Shown here one piece after another: positions 1 to 8,584 of a stretch of DNA of 64,000 bases (position 1 is its first letter; each line of letters opens with the position of its first letter). The stretch is taken from the NCBI RefSeq assembly GCF_001620365.2, contig NZ_LQMT02000029.1, forward strand, positions 1 through 64,000, written 5' to 3'. The notes under the pieces are model-generated. The model had not been told where the DNA came from. It did no database searches and saw only the letters and a list, made by a program, of their open reading frames with translations. A program made the translations under genes and the position numbers. This DNA comes from Amycolatopsis keratiniphila subsp. keratiniphila (GTDB lineage Bacteria; Actinomycetota; Actinomycetes; Mycobacteriales; Pseudonocardiaceae).

Positions 1-142
1 CAACAACCGATTGAGACCGCCGGCCTTCATGTACTTCAGTCGTGAGCGAAAGCCGCGAAGCGCCCATGCCGAGGCCTTTCCGGTCACCCAGGCCGACCGC
101 TCGAGCCCGTGGAGCCACGTTCGCCTTACCGCTCACGAGGCG

Positions 143-2398
143 TCACTTCAGCGAGTTGTCCACTGTGGTCATGAGGGATCCGGTGTCACCGGACATCTCC
201 CAGGCCATGACCCCGAGCAGTCCTCTCGTCTTGAGCCAGGCGACCTTCTGCTGGATGGACCAGGCGTCGTCGAAGGTCCACCATTGCCCGCCGTTGCCGG
301 TGTAGCACGACGTGGCCACGGCCGCGGTGTCGTGCTGGACGGCGCAGTTGGGGACGCTGGCCAAGAGATTCGCGTAGCCACGAGTACCTGCTTCCTCGGC
401 GAACTGTCCTGGCGCGGCGCCGGTCGCGCTCTGCCATTCGCCCTTCTTCCCGCCGTCCGCGACCCCTTGCCAGCCTCTGCCGTAGAAGGCGAGCCCGAGG
501 GTCAGTTTCCGTGGATTGGCACCGGCTTCGGTGTAGGCGTTGATCGCCGATTCCACGCTGAACTTGAAGTTGTACGGGTCGTCCGCGTCGGCGTAGAGGT
601 TCCCCTGGTGGCCGGTGCGGTTCGGCTCCCACGAGTTGTCGCTGCCCGAGCCGTGGAAGTCGTAGCCCTGCACGTTCGCGACGTCGAGGTAGTCGAAGAT
701 CTTCGGGATCTCCCAACCGCCCTTCACCTTCGCCGGGTCGGCGGGGGTGAACGCCTGCAGTTCGTACCGTTTGCCGGTGGTCGCGCCGTAGGCGTCCATC
801 TGTGTGCGGAACTCGGCGAGCAGCGCGGTCAGGTTCGTCTTGTCGTTGGCGCTCCAGTGGTTCCCGGGGTGCCCGTCGGGGCTGCCGGGCCACTCCCAGT
901 CGATGTCGATGCCGTCGAAGATGCCCGCGGCCGTGCCCGGCCCGCCGGCGCCGCCGTAGGGCTTCACGTTCCCCTTCAGGTACGTGTCGATGCACGACGC
1001 GACGAACTTCTGCCGCGACGCGGGCGTGGCCGCGACGTCGGAGAAGTACTTCGAGTAGGTCCAGCCGCCCAGCGAGATGAGGATCTTCAGGTTGGGGTAC
1101 TTGGCCTTGAGCTTCTTCAGCTGGTTGAAGTTGCCGCGCAGCGTCTCCCAGCCGGTGTCGCCGACGCCGTCGACGGACTGGGCCGCGGACATCGGCCGCG
1201 AGTAGTCGGCTTCCGCGTCGCCGGCGCCGTCGCCCTGGTTCGGGTCCTGCGGGTTGGACGTCGTTCCCTTGGTGACGCCCGAAAGGCAGGTGTGGTTGAC
1301 CGGGTCGATGTTCCCGAAGGCGTACAGCAGATGGGTCAGCTTGGCGGCCGAGCCGTTGGTCACCATGTTCTTGACGAAGAACTGGCGGCCGTAGATGCCC
1401 CACTGCACGAAGTAGCCGACCCGGGCGTAGCCGTTCACGATGTCGCCGGTGCGGGCGCTGACGGCCGCGCTCGCCGCGGAGACGTTGTCGTAACCGTCAC
1501 GGGCTTTGACCGTGAAAGAGTACGAAGTGGACGGTGAAAGCCCGGTCACCGTCGCGGTCGTGCCGGTGACGGTGGTGGCGAGGGTCGTGCCGCGGTAGAC
1601 GTCGTAGGACACGACGCCGGTGTTGTCGGTGGACGCGTTCCACGCCAGCGAAATCGAACCCGAGGTGACCGCGGTCGAGCGGAGGTTCGACGGCGCCGTC
1701 GGCGCCTGGGTGTCGTCGCTCGGGTTGTTGGTGGTGACCGCCAGCGCCGGGGTGGGTGGCGACTTGGCGTCCTTCCGGTCCTTGGCGACGACGGTGAAGC
1801 TGTAGGCCGTGTTCGGCGTCAGCCCGGTGATCCTCGCTTCGGTGCCGGTGACCGAGGCCGCCAGCGTGGTGCCCTGGTAGACGTCGTAGCCGACGACGGG
1901 CAGCGAGCCGGGAGCCGCGGCGTTCCACGCCAGCGCGGCGGTCGTGGTCGTCTTCGCCACGAGACGCAGGTTGGCCGGCGTCGACGGCGGTGCGTCGCCC
2001 GAGCCGTCGCAGTTGGCGTCGTCGATCCGGCACGTGGTCGGGTTGACCCCGGAACTGAGCTGGAACGACGGGCTGTAGGGATAGGTCGAACGGCCCGGCG
2101 CGAGCGACTTGATGTAGAACGCCGGGGTGAGGGTGACCTGGTTGCCCGACTGGGAAACCGTGGCGTGCGAGCCGCTCGTGGCGGTCACGCCGGCGGGCAC
2201 GGTGAAGGTGATGGACCAGTCGGCGACGGTTTCGCCGCTGGGATTCGTGACGGTGTACTCACCGGTGTTCCCGGCCAAGGTGAAGGCGGCGCGGAGGCGG
2301 CCCGCCGCCAACGCCGGATTACCTGCGGCCACGAGGAGCCCGGCGGCGAGGAGTGTCACGGTGAGTGCGCTGAGTAGTCTTCTTCTGGTGCGTCTCAT
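143..2398 (-). CDS. Secreted GH18 chitinase with CBM2-like and two FnIII domains
   Basis: Endo-acting chitinase predicted to hydrolyse extracellular chitin. The 751-residue protein opens with an arginine-rich signal peptide (about 1-32, ending NPALAA). It continues with a CBM2-like carbohydrate-binding domain (about 35-125), two fibronectin type III repeats (about 140-225 and 235-320) and a C-terminal GH18 barrel. The GH18 signature DGIDIDWEWP is intact, with the proton-donor glutamate at about residue 502, and SLGGWTYS is also present. I place the start at the ATG at 2398 because GGAGAG lies 8 nt upstream; the in-frame TTG at 2413 falls inside that ribosome binding site. Two DasR-type operators upstream suggest control by aminosugar availability. 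The gene runs divergently from an ECF sigma gene. Family assignment is firm; exo versus endo mode is not shown. Confidence 0.95.
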   Translation of the reverse strand: MRRTRRRLLSALTVTLLAAGLLVAAGNPALAAGRLRAAFTLAGNTGEYTVTNPSGETVADWSITFTVPAGVTATSGSHATVSQSGNQVTLTPAFYIKSLAPGRSTYPYSPSFQLSSGVNPTTCRIDDANCDGSGDAPPSTPANLRLVAKTTTTAALAWNAAAPGSLPVVGYDVYQGTTLAASVTGTEARITGLTPNTAYSFTVVAKDRKDAKSPPTPALAVTTNNPSDDTQAPTAPSNLRSTAVTSGSISLAWNASTDNTGVVSYDVYRGTTLATTVTGTTATVTGLSPSTSYSFTVKARDGYDNVSAASAAVSARTGDIVNGYARVGYFVQWGIYGRQFFVKNMVTNGSAAKLTHLLYAFGNIDPVNHTCLSGVTKGTTSNPQDPNQGDGAGDAEADYSRPMSAAQSVDGVGDTGWETLRGNFNQLKKLKAKYPNLKILISLGGWTYSKYFSDVAATPASRQKFVASCIDTYLKGNVKPYGGAGGPGTAAGIFDGIDIDWEWPGSPDGHPGNHWSANDKTNLTALLAEFRTQMDAYGATTGKRYELQAFTPADPAKVKGGWEIPKIFDYLDVANVQGYDFHGSGSDNSWEPNRTGHQGNLYADADDPYNFKFSVESAINAYTEAGANPRKLTLGLAFYGRGWQGVADGGKKGEWQSATGAAPGQFAEEAGTRGYANLLASVPNCAVQHDTAAVATSCYTGNGGQWWTFDDAWSIQQKVAWLKTRGLLGVMAWEMSGDTGSLMTTVDNSLK

Positions 2399-2453
2399 GG
2401 CGGTTCTCTCCAAAAGAGGCGGCGAGACTGACCTGCTCGGAAAATGGCGCGCG

Positions 2454-2465
2454 TGGTCTAGACCA
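2454..2465. promoter_or_regulatory. DasR-like operator (dre) 1
   Basis: TGGTCTAGACCA is a perfect 12-bp palindrome matching the core of the DasR responsive element known from Streptomyces chitinase promoters. It lies 56 nt upstream of the chitinase start, in the gap shared with the divergent sigma gene. The DasR assignment is by motif only. Confidence 0.7.
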
Positions 2466-2493
2466 CAGATGAATGTAGCGCGGCACGCATAAA

Positions 2494-2505
2494 AGGTCTA
2501 GACCG
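2494..2505. promoter_or_regulatory. DasR-like operator (dre) 2
   Basis: AGGTCTAGACCG repeats the core GGTCTAGACC of the first site, about 40 bp (roughly four helical turns) further upstream of the chitinase gene. Paired direct repeats of this sequence are typical of actinobacterial chitinase promoters. Confidence 0.6.
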
Positions 2506-2579
2506 ATTCGTCGGTCGTGAACCCGTTCGACGCCGGATGCGGACGACAAGTGACACCGATGAACGGCGAAAGGCGGTCC

Positions 2580-3182
2580 ATGAGCTCATCCGAGGCGGAT
2601 CCGGGCGATCCGGAGGACGCGGAAGTGATCGCGAGGTCGGTGACCAGCCCGGAACGGTTCTCCGCGATCTTCGACCGGCACGCCGCGCACATCCACCGCT
2701 ACCTGGTCAGGCGCATCGGGCCCGCGGCCGCGGAAGACGCGTTGGGGGAGACGTTCCTGATCGCCTTCCGCAAACGCGCGGGATACGACACCGAGCGCCG
2801 CGATGCCCGGCCGTGGCTCTACGGCATCGCGACCAACCTGGTCGCACAGCGGCGCCGTGAGGAGGTCAGGGAGCTGAAACTGCGGGAAGCCCTCGGCCCG
2901 CCACCCGACGAAGAAGGGCATGCCGAGCGCGTCGCCGATCAGGTGACCGCCGAGGCGATGGGAAAACTGCTGGACTCCGCGCTCGCGGAACTGGCCGACG
3001 GCGATCGCGACACGCTCACGCTGTTCGCCGGGGAAGGCCTGAGCTACGAGGAGATCGCCGCGGCTCTGGACATACCGCTCGGCACCGTCCGATCGCGGCT
3101 CAACCGTGCCCGCCGGAAGGTCCGCGAAGCGCTGGGCCGCTCGGACATCACGACTTCGAAGGAGATCCCTGCCCATGGATGA
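2580..3182 (+). CDS. ECF-type RNA polymerase sigma factor
   Basis: Sigma-70 family factor of about 200 residues. Region 2 is recognisable from SPERFSAIFDRHAAHIHRYLVRR through the AEDALGETFLIAFRKR segment. Region 4 carries the helix-turn-helix LSYEEIAAALDIPLGTVRSRLNRARRKVREAL. I prefer the ATG at 2580, which has GAAAGG a few bases upstream, over a GTG at 2517 and an ATG at 2559. The 3' end overlaps the next gene by 8 nt, so the two are translationally coupled. Target promoters are not identifiable from the window. Confidence 0.9.
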   Translation: MSSSEADPGDPEDAEVIARSVTSPERFSAIFDRHAAHIHRYLVRRIGPAAAEDALGETFLIAFRKRAGYDTERRDARPWLYGIATNLVAQRRREEVRELKLREALGPPPDEEGHAERVADQVTAEAMGKLLDSALAELADGDRDTLTLFAGEGLSYEEIAAALDIPLGTVRSRLNRARRKVREALGRSDITTSKEIPAHG

Positions 3183-4083
3183 GCTGCAACTGATCGCCGA
3201 GCGGACCGGATCGATGCCTCTCGCGGAATCCGAAGCCCTCGGCTCGGCACGCGCGCGATTGATGGCCGAAATCGCCCACGCCGGAACGGAAAACGCGGTG
3301 CCGCTGAAGAAACGGCGGCGCTGGGTCTGGACCGGCGCCGGGGCGGTCGGCCTCGCCGCGGCGATCACCGCCGTCGTCACGCTGGCGCCGGTCGACCAGG
3401 TCGGTCTCGAACCTCCAGCGGCCGTCGCGGATCCCGTGACGGTGCTCCGGAACGCCGCCACGGCCGCCCTGAAGTCTCCCGCCGCACCGCCGAGGCCCGA
3501 CCAATTCGTCTACACGAAGACGAAGCAGCCCGACGGCGAGCGGGAATCGTGGCGTTCGGCCGATGGCACCCATGACGGGCTCATCAAGATGGCGGACGGC
3601 GGTTCCATCCCGCTTCCGGGGTGCCGGAACGGACGGGCTCAGGTGTACAAGGGCGGAGAGCCGCTCGACGGTGTCATGGAGCCGTGCACGCCATCACCCG
3701 GTCACCGGGCGGATCTCCCCACCGACGCGGACGCGATGTTCGACTACCTCAACGCCGGCCGCGGCGGGCACGACGGCGACTTCAACGCGATGGGCAAGGA
3801 CGTTCTCTCGCTGGCGAACGAGAGCTACCTTTCACCCGCGGTCCGGGCCGCCTTGTACGGCGCGGCGGCGAAGGTCCCGGGGCTGCGCGCCGTCGACCAC
3901 GCCCAGGACGCGGCGGGCAGGCCCGGTGTCGGCATCACGTGGCCGCTCGGACCGCATGACGACCCGAAGGTGGCGAAACCGGTGGTGATCGTCTTCGCCG
4001 CCGACACCTTCCTGTACCTGGGGACGAATTCGACGGCCGTGACCGCGTCCGGCGTGGTGGACGCGGTCGGTCGGCGGCCGTAG
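3175..4083 (+). CDS. CU044_5270-family membrane protein, sigma-factor partner
   Basis: 302-residue protein with a short cytoplasmic N-terminus (about 1-45), one membrane segment near residues 48-70 (WVWTGAGAVGLAAAITAVVTLA after a basic KKRRR stop), and a long extracytoplasmic part. The ATG at 3175 has GGAGAT upstream and overlaps the sigma gene by 8 nt. Proteins of this family regularly follow ECF sigma genes in actinobacteria, so a regulatory anti-sigma or sensor role is inferred from position and topology. No zinc-binding anti-sigma motif is visible, and the biochemical activity is unknown. Confidence 0.75.
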   Translation: MDELQLIAERTGSMPLAESEALGSARARLMAEIAHAGTENAVPLKKRRRWVWTGAGAVGLAAAITAVVTLAPVDQVGLEPPAAVADPVTVLRNAATAALKSPAAPPRPDQFVYTKTKQPDGERESWRSADGTHDGLIKMADGGSIPLPGCRNGRAQVYKGGEPLDGVMEPCTPSPGHRADLPTDADAMFDYLNAGRGGHDGDFNAMGKDVLSLANESYLSPAVRAALYGAAAKVPGLRAVDHAQDAAGRPGVGITWPLGPHDDPKVAKPVVIVFAADTFLYLGTNSTAVTASGVVDAVGRRP

Positions 4084-4087
4084 CGGC

Positions 4088-4867
4088 TCAGCGGCCGGTG
4101 AAGGTCGCCTTGCCGGGACCGTCGGCGAGGAACGACTTCACCGCGCCGCGCAGGTCTTCGGTCTCGAAGAGCCCGGCGGCGATGGTCGTGATGTGCTCGT
4201 TCGCCTCGGCGACGCCACCGTGCTCGTAGTGCTCCAGGACCTTCTTGGTGGCGGCGTGCGCCCGCGTCGGCCCCTGGGCGAGGTCGGTCGTGAACGCGCG
4301 GACGGCCTCGTCGAAGCCGTCCGCCGGGAACACCCGGTTGACCACGTTCCAGCGTTCGAGGGTCGCGGCGTCGTAGGTCGCGCCCGTCATCACGAACTCC
4401 TTGGCGCGGCCGACCCCGGCGCGGGCGGCGAGCCGCTGCGTGCCGCCCATGGTCGGGGTCAGGCCGACGACCCGTTCGACCAGGCCGAACTTGGCCTTCT
4501 CGCTCGCGAGGATGATGTCGCAGGCGACCGCGACCTCGAAGGCCCAGGTCAGGCACAGGCCGTGGGCGGCGAACACGGTGGGGAACGGGAGTGCGGCGAT
4601 CCGGTCCGGGATCGCCAGCATCTCGTCGAAGAGCACCTTCGCCTCGGCGGGGCTCGACTGGGCGTCGAACAGGGAGACGTCCACCCCGCCGCTGACGATC
4701 TTGCCCTCGGCGCGGATCAGCGCCGCGCGCGGCGGCGTGGCCTCCAGTTCTCCGATCGCCTCGCCCAGCTCGCGCTGCAATTCCGCCGTGTAGAGGTTCA
4801 GCGGCGGCGAAGCGATGGTCAGGACGGCGAGGTCGGCTTCACGGTCGAGGCGGATCGAGGTGGCCAA
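4088..4867 (-). CDS. Enoyl-CoA hydratase/isomerase family protein
   Basis: 259-residue crotonase-fold protein expected to act on an acyl-CoA. The core includes the segment IVSGGVDVSLF (first oxyanion-hole strand) and, later, HGLCLTWAFEVAVACD, where the usual glycine-rich GxGxGGG oxyanion loop is replaced. ERVVGLTPTMGGTQRL follows in the position of the catalytic glutamates. The divergent loop makes canonical hydratase activity uncertain; an isomerase, hydrolase or dehalogenase-type crotonase is possible. It lies 36 nt downstream of a PaaX-type regulator on the same strand and is probably co-transcribed with it. Confidence 0.85.
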   Translation of the reverse strand: MATSIRLDREADLAVLTIASPPLNLYTAELQRELGEAIGELEATPPRAALIRAEGKIVSGGVDVSLFDAQSSPAEAKVLFDEMLAIPDRIAALPFPTVFAAHGLCLTWAFEVAVACDIILASEKAKFGLVERVVGLTPTMGGTQRLAARAGVGRAKEFVMTGATYDAATLERWNVVNRVFPADGFDEAVRAFTTDLAQGPTRAHAATKKVLEHYEHGGVAEANEHITTIAAGLFETEDLRGAVKSFLADGPGKATFTGR

Positions 4868-4903
4868 GGCGGGTTCCCTCCGGTGGGTCGGTTTCCCGTG
4901 ACC

Positions 4904-5794
4904 CTAGCCCGAGGTCGCCGCGAGTTCGTCCCATTGCGCCTGTGCTTCCGGTCGCCATTCGACGTGCTTGCGGTGGAAGAGGTCCGCCGCGCGCACGCCG
5001 CTCCAACCGTCGGGGAGAAGTTTTAGCGGAAGCCGCGGATCGAGGAACGGGAAGCTGCGCCATTCGTGTACGAGTTCGGTCTGCGCGCGCAGGACGCCGT
5101 TTTCGCCGGAGGGACGCAGACCGGTGAAGCGGTCGATGAAGTCTTCGTAGCGGTCTTTCAGATCGCTCAGGTCCCACGACCGCGCGACCATCGTCTCCTG
5201 GTCGCCGACGTCGCCGTAGGCGGCGGTGAACGACATCGCCTGCGCGTCGAGGCCGAGATCCTGCACGATCTGCTGGGCCTCCCGCTGGCGGCTGAGGTCC
5301 GGGCTGACCCAGACCCCCGCGACCGGGGAGCCGAACCCGGCCCAGGTCAGCCGCGTGCGGAGCCGGTGCCGGAGATCCCGCTTCGCTTCGGGGACCGAGA
5401 CGATCAGCATCAGCCAGCGCCCGTCCCACGCCTTTTCCTCGTTGCCGAAGGCGTAGATCCGTTCCGCGCCTTCGGTCAGGAGGCGCCTGCCTGGTGGAGT
5501 GAGCGACCAGCGCACTCTTCGTCCGACGCGTTCGGAGACCACCCAGCCCTCGGCGGAGGAACGGGCCAGCGCCTGCCGTGCGGACTTCTCTTCGATGTCC
5601 AGCACGCGCAGCGCCTCGACCAGCGTCGACGTCCAGATCGCCTGGTCGCGAGGCAGGACGTACTCGCCGAGGATCGTCATCAGCAGCGACCGCGCGCTGG
5701 CATGACCGACTTCCCGCCGCCTGCTCAATGTCGGCCTGCGGGTACCGCCTTTCTGCTGGTGGACGACGGGGACCGGGGTGGCGGAGTCCGCCAT
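4904..5794 (-). CDS. PaaX-family transcriptional regulator
   Basis: 296-residue GntR-like regulator of the PaaX type. An N-terminal winged helix (about 33-105) contains RSLLMTILGEYVLP and ALRVLDIEEKSARQALARSSAEGWV. The PaaX central domain follows, with WDGRWLMLIVSVPEAKRDLRHRLRTRLTWAGFG, and then the C-terminal domain. PaaX in proteobacteria senses phenylacetyl-CoA. Here the neighbour is a crotonase rather than a full paa operon, so the ligand may be another aryl- or acyl-CoA. The start is the ATG at 5794; no strong Shine-Dalgarno sequence is seen. Confidence 0.88.
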   Translation of the reverse strand: MADSATPVPVVHQQKGGTRRPTLSRRREVGHASARSLLMTILGEYVLPRDQAIWTSTLVEALRVLDIEEKSARQALARSSAEGWVVSERVGRRVRWSLTPPGRRLLTEGAERIYAFGNEEKAWDGRWLMLIVSVPEAKRDLRHRLRTRLTWAGFGSPVAGVWVSPDLSRQREAQQIVQDLGLDAQAMSFTAAYGDVGDQETMVARSWDLSDLKDRYEDFIDRFTGLRPSGENGVLRAQTELVHEWRSFPFLDPRLPLKLLPDGWSGVRAADLFHRKHVEWRPEAQAQWDELAATSG

Positions 5795-5941
5795 TTGCTG
5801 TCACCGACCTCAATGCTCGGGGGATTCGTTCGGGTCCAGAAGAACAACCAGGTTACCCACGTTCCGTGATCGCTTGGATACTTGCCACTCTTCCGAGGGA
5901 CCACGAGCTGTTCAATCGGTCCCCGTAGACTTACCGATCTC

Positions 5942-7579
5942 ATGAGCGCCACACTCGTTGCCAAGGATCTCGCCGCCGGCCACGGCGACCGTGTTCTGTT
6001 CTCCGGTCTCGACCTGGTCGTCGCCCCGGGCGAAGTGATCGGTCTCGTCGGGGTGAACGGCGCGGGCAAGTCGACCCTGCTGAAGACCCTCGGCGGCCTC
6101 GTGCCACCGGAAGAGGGCAGTGTCCGGTTGAACCCGCCGACGGCCACCGTCGGTCACCTCCCGCAGGAACCGGAACGCCGCGAGGGTGAGTCCGTCCGCG
6201 CGTTCCTCTCCCGGCGCACCGGCGTCACCGCCGCCCAGGTCGCGCTCGACGCCGCGACCGAGGCGCTCACCGCGGGCGAACCCGGCGCGGACGACGCCTA
6301 CGGGCTGGCCCTCGACCGCTGGCTCGCGCTCGGCGGGGCGGATCTGGACGACCGGGCGGGCGAGGTCGTCGCGGATCTCGGGCTCACCGTCAACCTCGAC
6401 CAGCCGATGCTTTCGCTCTCGGGCGGGCAGGCGGCGCGCGCCGGGATGGCCTCGTTGCTGCTGAGCCGGTACGACATCTTCCTGCTCGACGAGCCGACCA
6501 ACGACCTCGACCTCGACGGCCTGGAACGGCTGGAGAGGTTCGTGACCGGGCTCCGCGCCGGGACCGTGCTGGTCAGCCACGACCGGGAATTCCTCGCCCG
6601 CACCGTCGATCGCGTCGTCGAACTCGACTACGCGCAGCAGCAGGTGCGGACCTACGGCGGCGGCTACGAGTCGTACCTGGAGGAGCGCGCCGTCGCGCGT
6701 CGGCACGCCCGGGAGGAGTACGAGGAGTACGCGAACACCAAGGCCTCGCTCGAAGCCCGTGGTGCGATGCAGCGTTCGTGGATGGAGAAGGGCGTCAAGA
6801 ACGCCCGGCGCAAGGCCACCGACAACGACAAGGTGGGCCGCAAGTTCCGGAGCGAGGCGACCGAGAAGCAGGCGTCGAAGGCGCGCCAGACCGACCGCAT
6901 GATCGAGCGGCTCGAAGTGGTCGAAGAACCGCGCAAGGAATGGGAACTGCGCATGGAGATCGCCGCGGCGCCTCGGGCGGGTGCCGTCGTGGCGACCCTG
7001 CGCGGCGCGGTGGTGCGGCGGGGCGGGTTCACCCTCGGCCCGGTCGACCTGCAGATCGACTGGGCGGACAAGGTCGCGATCACCGGGGCCAACGGCGCCG
7101 GGAAGTCGACGCTGCTCGCGGCATTGCTCGGGCGGGTCCCGGTCGACGAGGGCGCCGCCTCGCTCGGTTCCGGTGTCGTGGTCGGGGAAGTCGACCAGGC
7201 GCGGAAGCTGTTCCTCGGCGACCTTCCGCTCGTCGAGGCGTTCGCCCGGGAGGTGCCGGAACTCGCCGACGCCGACGTGCGGACATTGCTGGCGAAGTAC
7301 GGGCTCAAGGCGGCGCACGTCCTGCGGTCGGCGGCCACGTTGTCGCCGGGGGAGCGGACCCGGTCGGCGCTGGCGCTGCTGCAGGCACGCGGGGTGAACC
7401 TGCTGGTGCTCGACGAGCCGACGAACCACCTCGACCTGCCCGCGATCGAGCAACTGGAGTCGGCGCTCGCGGACTATCCGGGGACGCTGCTGCTGGTGAC
7501 GCACGACCGGCGGATGCTGGACGCGGTGGCGACGACCCGGCGGCTGGAAGTGGCCGAGGGGAAGGTCACCGAACTCTGA
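5942..7579 (+). CDS. ABC-F family ATPase (ribosome-associated or resistance type)
   Basis: 545-residue protein with two ATP-binding cassettes and no membrane domain, the ABC-F layout whose members act on the ribosome. Cassette 1 has GVNGAGKST, LSGGQAARAG and LLDEPTNDLD. Cassette 2 has GANGAGKST, a variant signature LSPGERTRS and LVLDEPTNHLDLP. Between them lies a basic, helical linker (about 240-330). I take the ATG at 5942; upstream there is no clear ribosome binding site, so the mRNA may be leaderless. Whether it is a housekeeping factor or an antibiotic-protection factor cannot be told from sequence alone. Confidence 0.9.
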   Translation: MSATLVAKDLAAGHGDRVLFSGLDLVVAPGEVIGLVGVNGAGKSTLLKTLGGLVPPEEGSVRLNPPTATVGHLPQEPERREGESVRAFLSRRTGVTAAQVALDAATEALTAGEPGADDAYGLALDRWLALGGADLDDRAGEVVADLGLTVNLDQPMLSLSGGQAARAGMASLLLSRYDIFLLDEPTNDLDLDGLERLERFVTGLRAGTVLVSHDREFLARTVDRVVELDYAQQQVRTYGGGYESYLEERAVARRHAREEYEEYANTKASLEARGAMQRSWMEKGVKNARRKATDNDKVGRKFRSEATEKQASKARQTDRMIERLEVVEEPRKEWELRMEIAAAPRAGAVVATLRGAVVRRGGFTLGPVDLQIDWADKVAITGANGAGKSTLLAALLGRVPVDEGAASLGSGVVVGEVDQARKLFLGDLPLVEAFAREVPELADADVRTLLAKYGLKAAHVLRSAATLSPGERTRSALALLQARGVNLLVLDEPTNHLDLPAIEQLESALADYPGTLLLVTHDRRMLDAVATTRRLEVAEGKVTEL

Positions 7580-7585
7580 GCATTC

Positions 7586-7723
7586 ATCGAGGGGTAAGGC
7601 AAACGTGGCGCGGGTGAGTGACCGGGGTGAAGGCTCCCTTCACCGCATTAGACGCGGCGAAGGGAGCCTTCACCCCATCATCGACCCGCCCGCGACCACG
7701 ACGCCTTTGCCTTACCGCTCGAT
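7586..7723. repeat. Outer inverted repeat around a hairpin
   Basis: ATCGAGGGGTAAGGCAAA at 7586-7603 is the reverse complement, with one mismatch, of 7706-7723. It encloses the 23-bp hairpin at 7624-7676, so the whole convergent gap between the ABC-F gene and the sugar permease is a nested palindrome. A related string, TTCGCCTTACCGCTC, occurs at about 120-134 beyond the chitinase stop. Confidence 0.7.
7624..7676. terminator. Long GTGAAGG-type hairpin, probable bidirectional terminator
   Basis: Two 23-nt arms (7624-7646 and 7654-7676, one mismatch) with a 7-nt loop. It stands between converging genes and shares the core GTGAAGGC...GCCTTCAC with the hairpins at 39616 and 41041. There is no U-tract, as is common in high-GC actinobacteria. 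Confidence 0.65.
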
Positions 7724-7725
7724 TG

Positions 7726-7754
7726 TCCTCTGAATGCGTGCCGCATCCAGAGGA
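7726..7754. terminator. Hairpin ahead of the sugar-permease stop
   Basis: 13-nt arms (7726-7738 and 7742-7754, one mismatch) around a 3-nt loop, 12 nt beyond the MalG-type stop codon. The right arm belongs to the dispersed sequence CGCATCCAGAGGACTRAACG, seen again at 50176 and, inverted, at 56766. Confidence 0.6.
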
Positions 7755-7765
7755 CTAAACGCGGG

Positions 7766-8584
7766 TCAGCCCTTGGTCGCGCCGCCGGTGAGCCCCTTCA
7801 CGAACTGCTTCTGCAGGGCCAGATAGAAGATCAGCACCGGCAGGGTCGCCAGGAACATGAGCGCGAAGACGCTGCCGAGATCCGCCTGGTACTGCCCGAT
7901 CGAGCGGTAGATCCCGGTGGTGACCGTGGTCCCCTGGCTGGGGCCGAGGATGATCAGCGGATCGATGAAGTCGTTCCAGATCCACACGCCGAGGAAGATC
8001 AGCACACTCGCCGTCGCAGGCCGCAGCAGCGGGAAGACGATCCGCCAGAACACCTGCGTCCGGCTCGCACCGTCGAGCAGCGCGGCTTCTTCGAGTTCCA
8101 CCGGCACCCCGCGGATGAACCCGGTGAACACGAAGACCCCGAACGGCACGTAGTAGCCGACGTTGAACAGCACCAGCCCCTGGATCGTCGCCATCAAGCC
8201 GGTCAGCCGCAGCACCTCGGTGACCGGGATGAGGATCACCTGGGGCGGGATCATCAAGCCCGCCAACAGGATCAGCGCGAGCACCTTGGTCCACCGCTTG
8301 GCCGAACGCGCCAGGTAGTGCCCGAGCATGGCCGAAAGCACCGTCAGCACGAGGATCGAGAGCAGGGTGACGAGCAGGCTGTTCGCCAGGCTGACCCAGA
8401 ACAGGCCGTCGGGCCGGGTGAGCACTGCGTGGATGTTGGCCGGCGTCGGTGGCAGCGGGACCGACGCCGGCGTCCGGGCGATCTGGTCGCCGGGTTTGAA
8501 CACGTTGACGAGCACGTAGTACAGCGGCACGGCGAACAGCGCGCTCACCAGTATCGCTGCGATAGGCCGGAGTTTCGTGCTCAC
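7766..8584 (-). CDS. Carbohydrate ABC transporter permease, MalG type
   Basis: 272-residue inner-membrane permease with six predicted membrane segments. The EAA loop is recognisable in PVELEEAALLDGASRTQVFWRIVFPLLRP. It starts at a GTG (8584) that overlaps the stop of the upstream permease as GTGA, which is why I reject a longer reading extending to 9439. It forms the translocation channel together with the MalF-type partner. No ATP-binding subunit is encoded nearby; actinobacteria often use a shared MsiK-type ATPase, so this is expected. The substrate is probably an alpha-galactoside, judging by the alpha-galactosidase upstream. Confidence 0.92.
   Translation of the reverse strand: MSTKLRPIAAILVSALFAVPLYYVLVNVFKPGDQIARTPASVPLPPTPANIHAVLTRPDGLFWVSLANSLLVTLLSILVLTVLSAMLGHYLARSAKRWTKVLALILLAGLMIPPQVILIPVTEVLRLTGLMATIQGLVLFNVGYYVPFGVFVFTGFIRGVPVELEEAALLDGASRTQVFWRIVFPLLRPATASVLIFLGVWIWNDFIDPLIILGPSQGTTVTTGIYRSIGQYQADLGSVFALMFLATLPVLIFYLALQKQFVKGLTGGATKG

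Noticed and set aside
143-168. Start of a second array of TCCACTGTGG sites as a terminator for the chitinase
   Set aside because: Only one copy is present there and it lies within the chitinase coding sequence; no hairpin beyond the stop was found in 1-142.
11-1537. A 508-codon plus-strand frame over the chitinase gene
   Set aside because: Opposite-strand shadow of the GH18 and FnIII coding sequence; no start signal and no recognisable domain.
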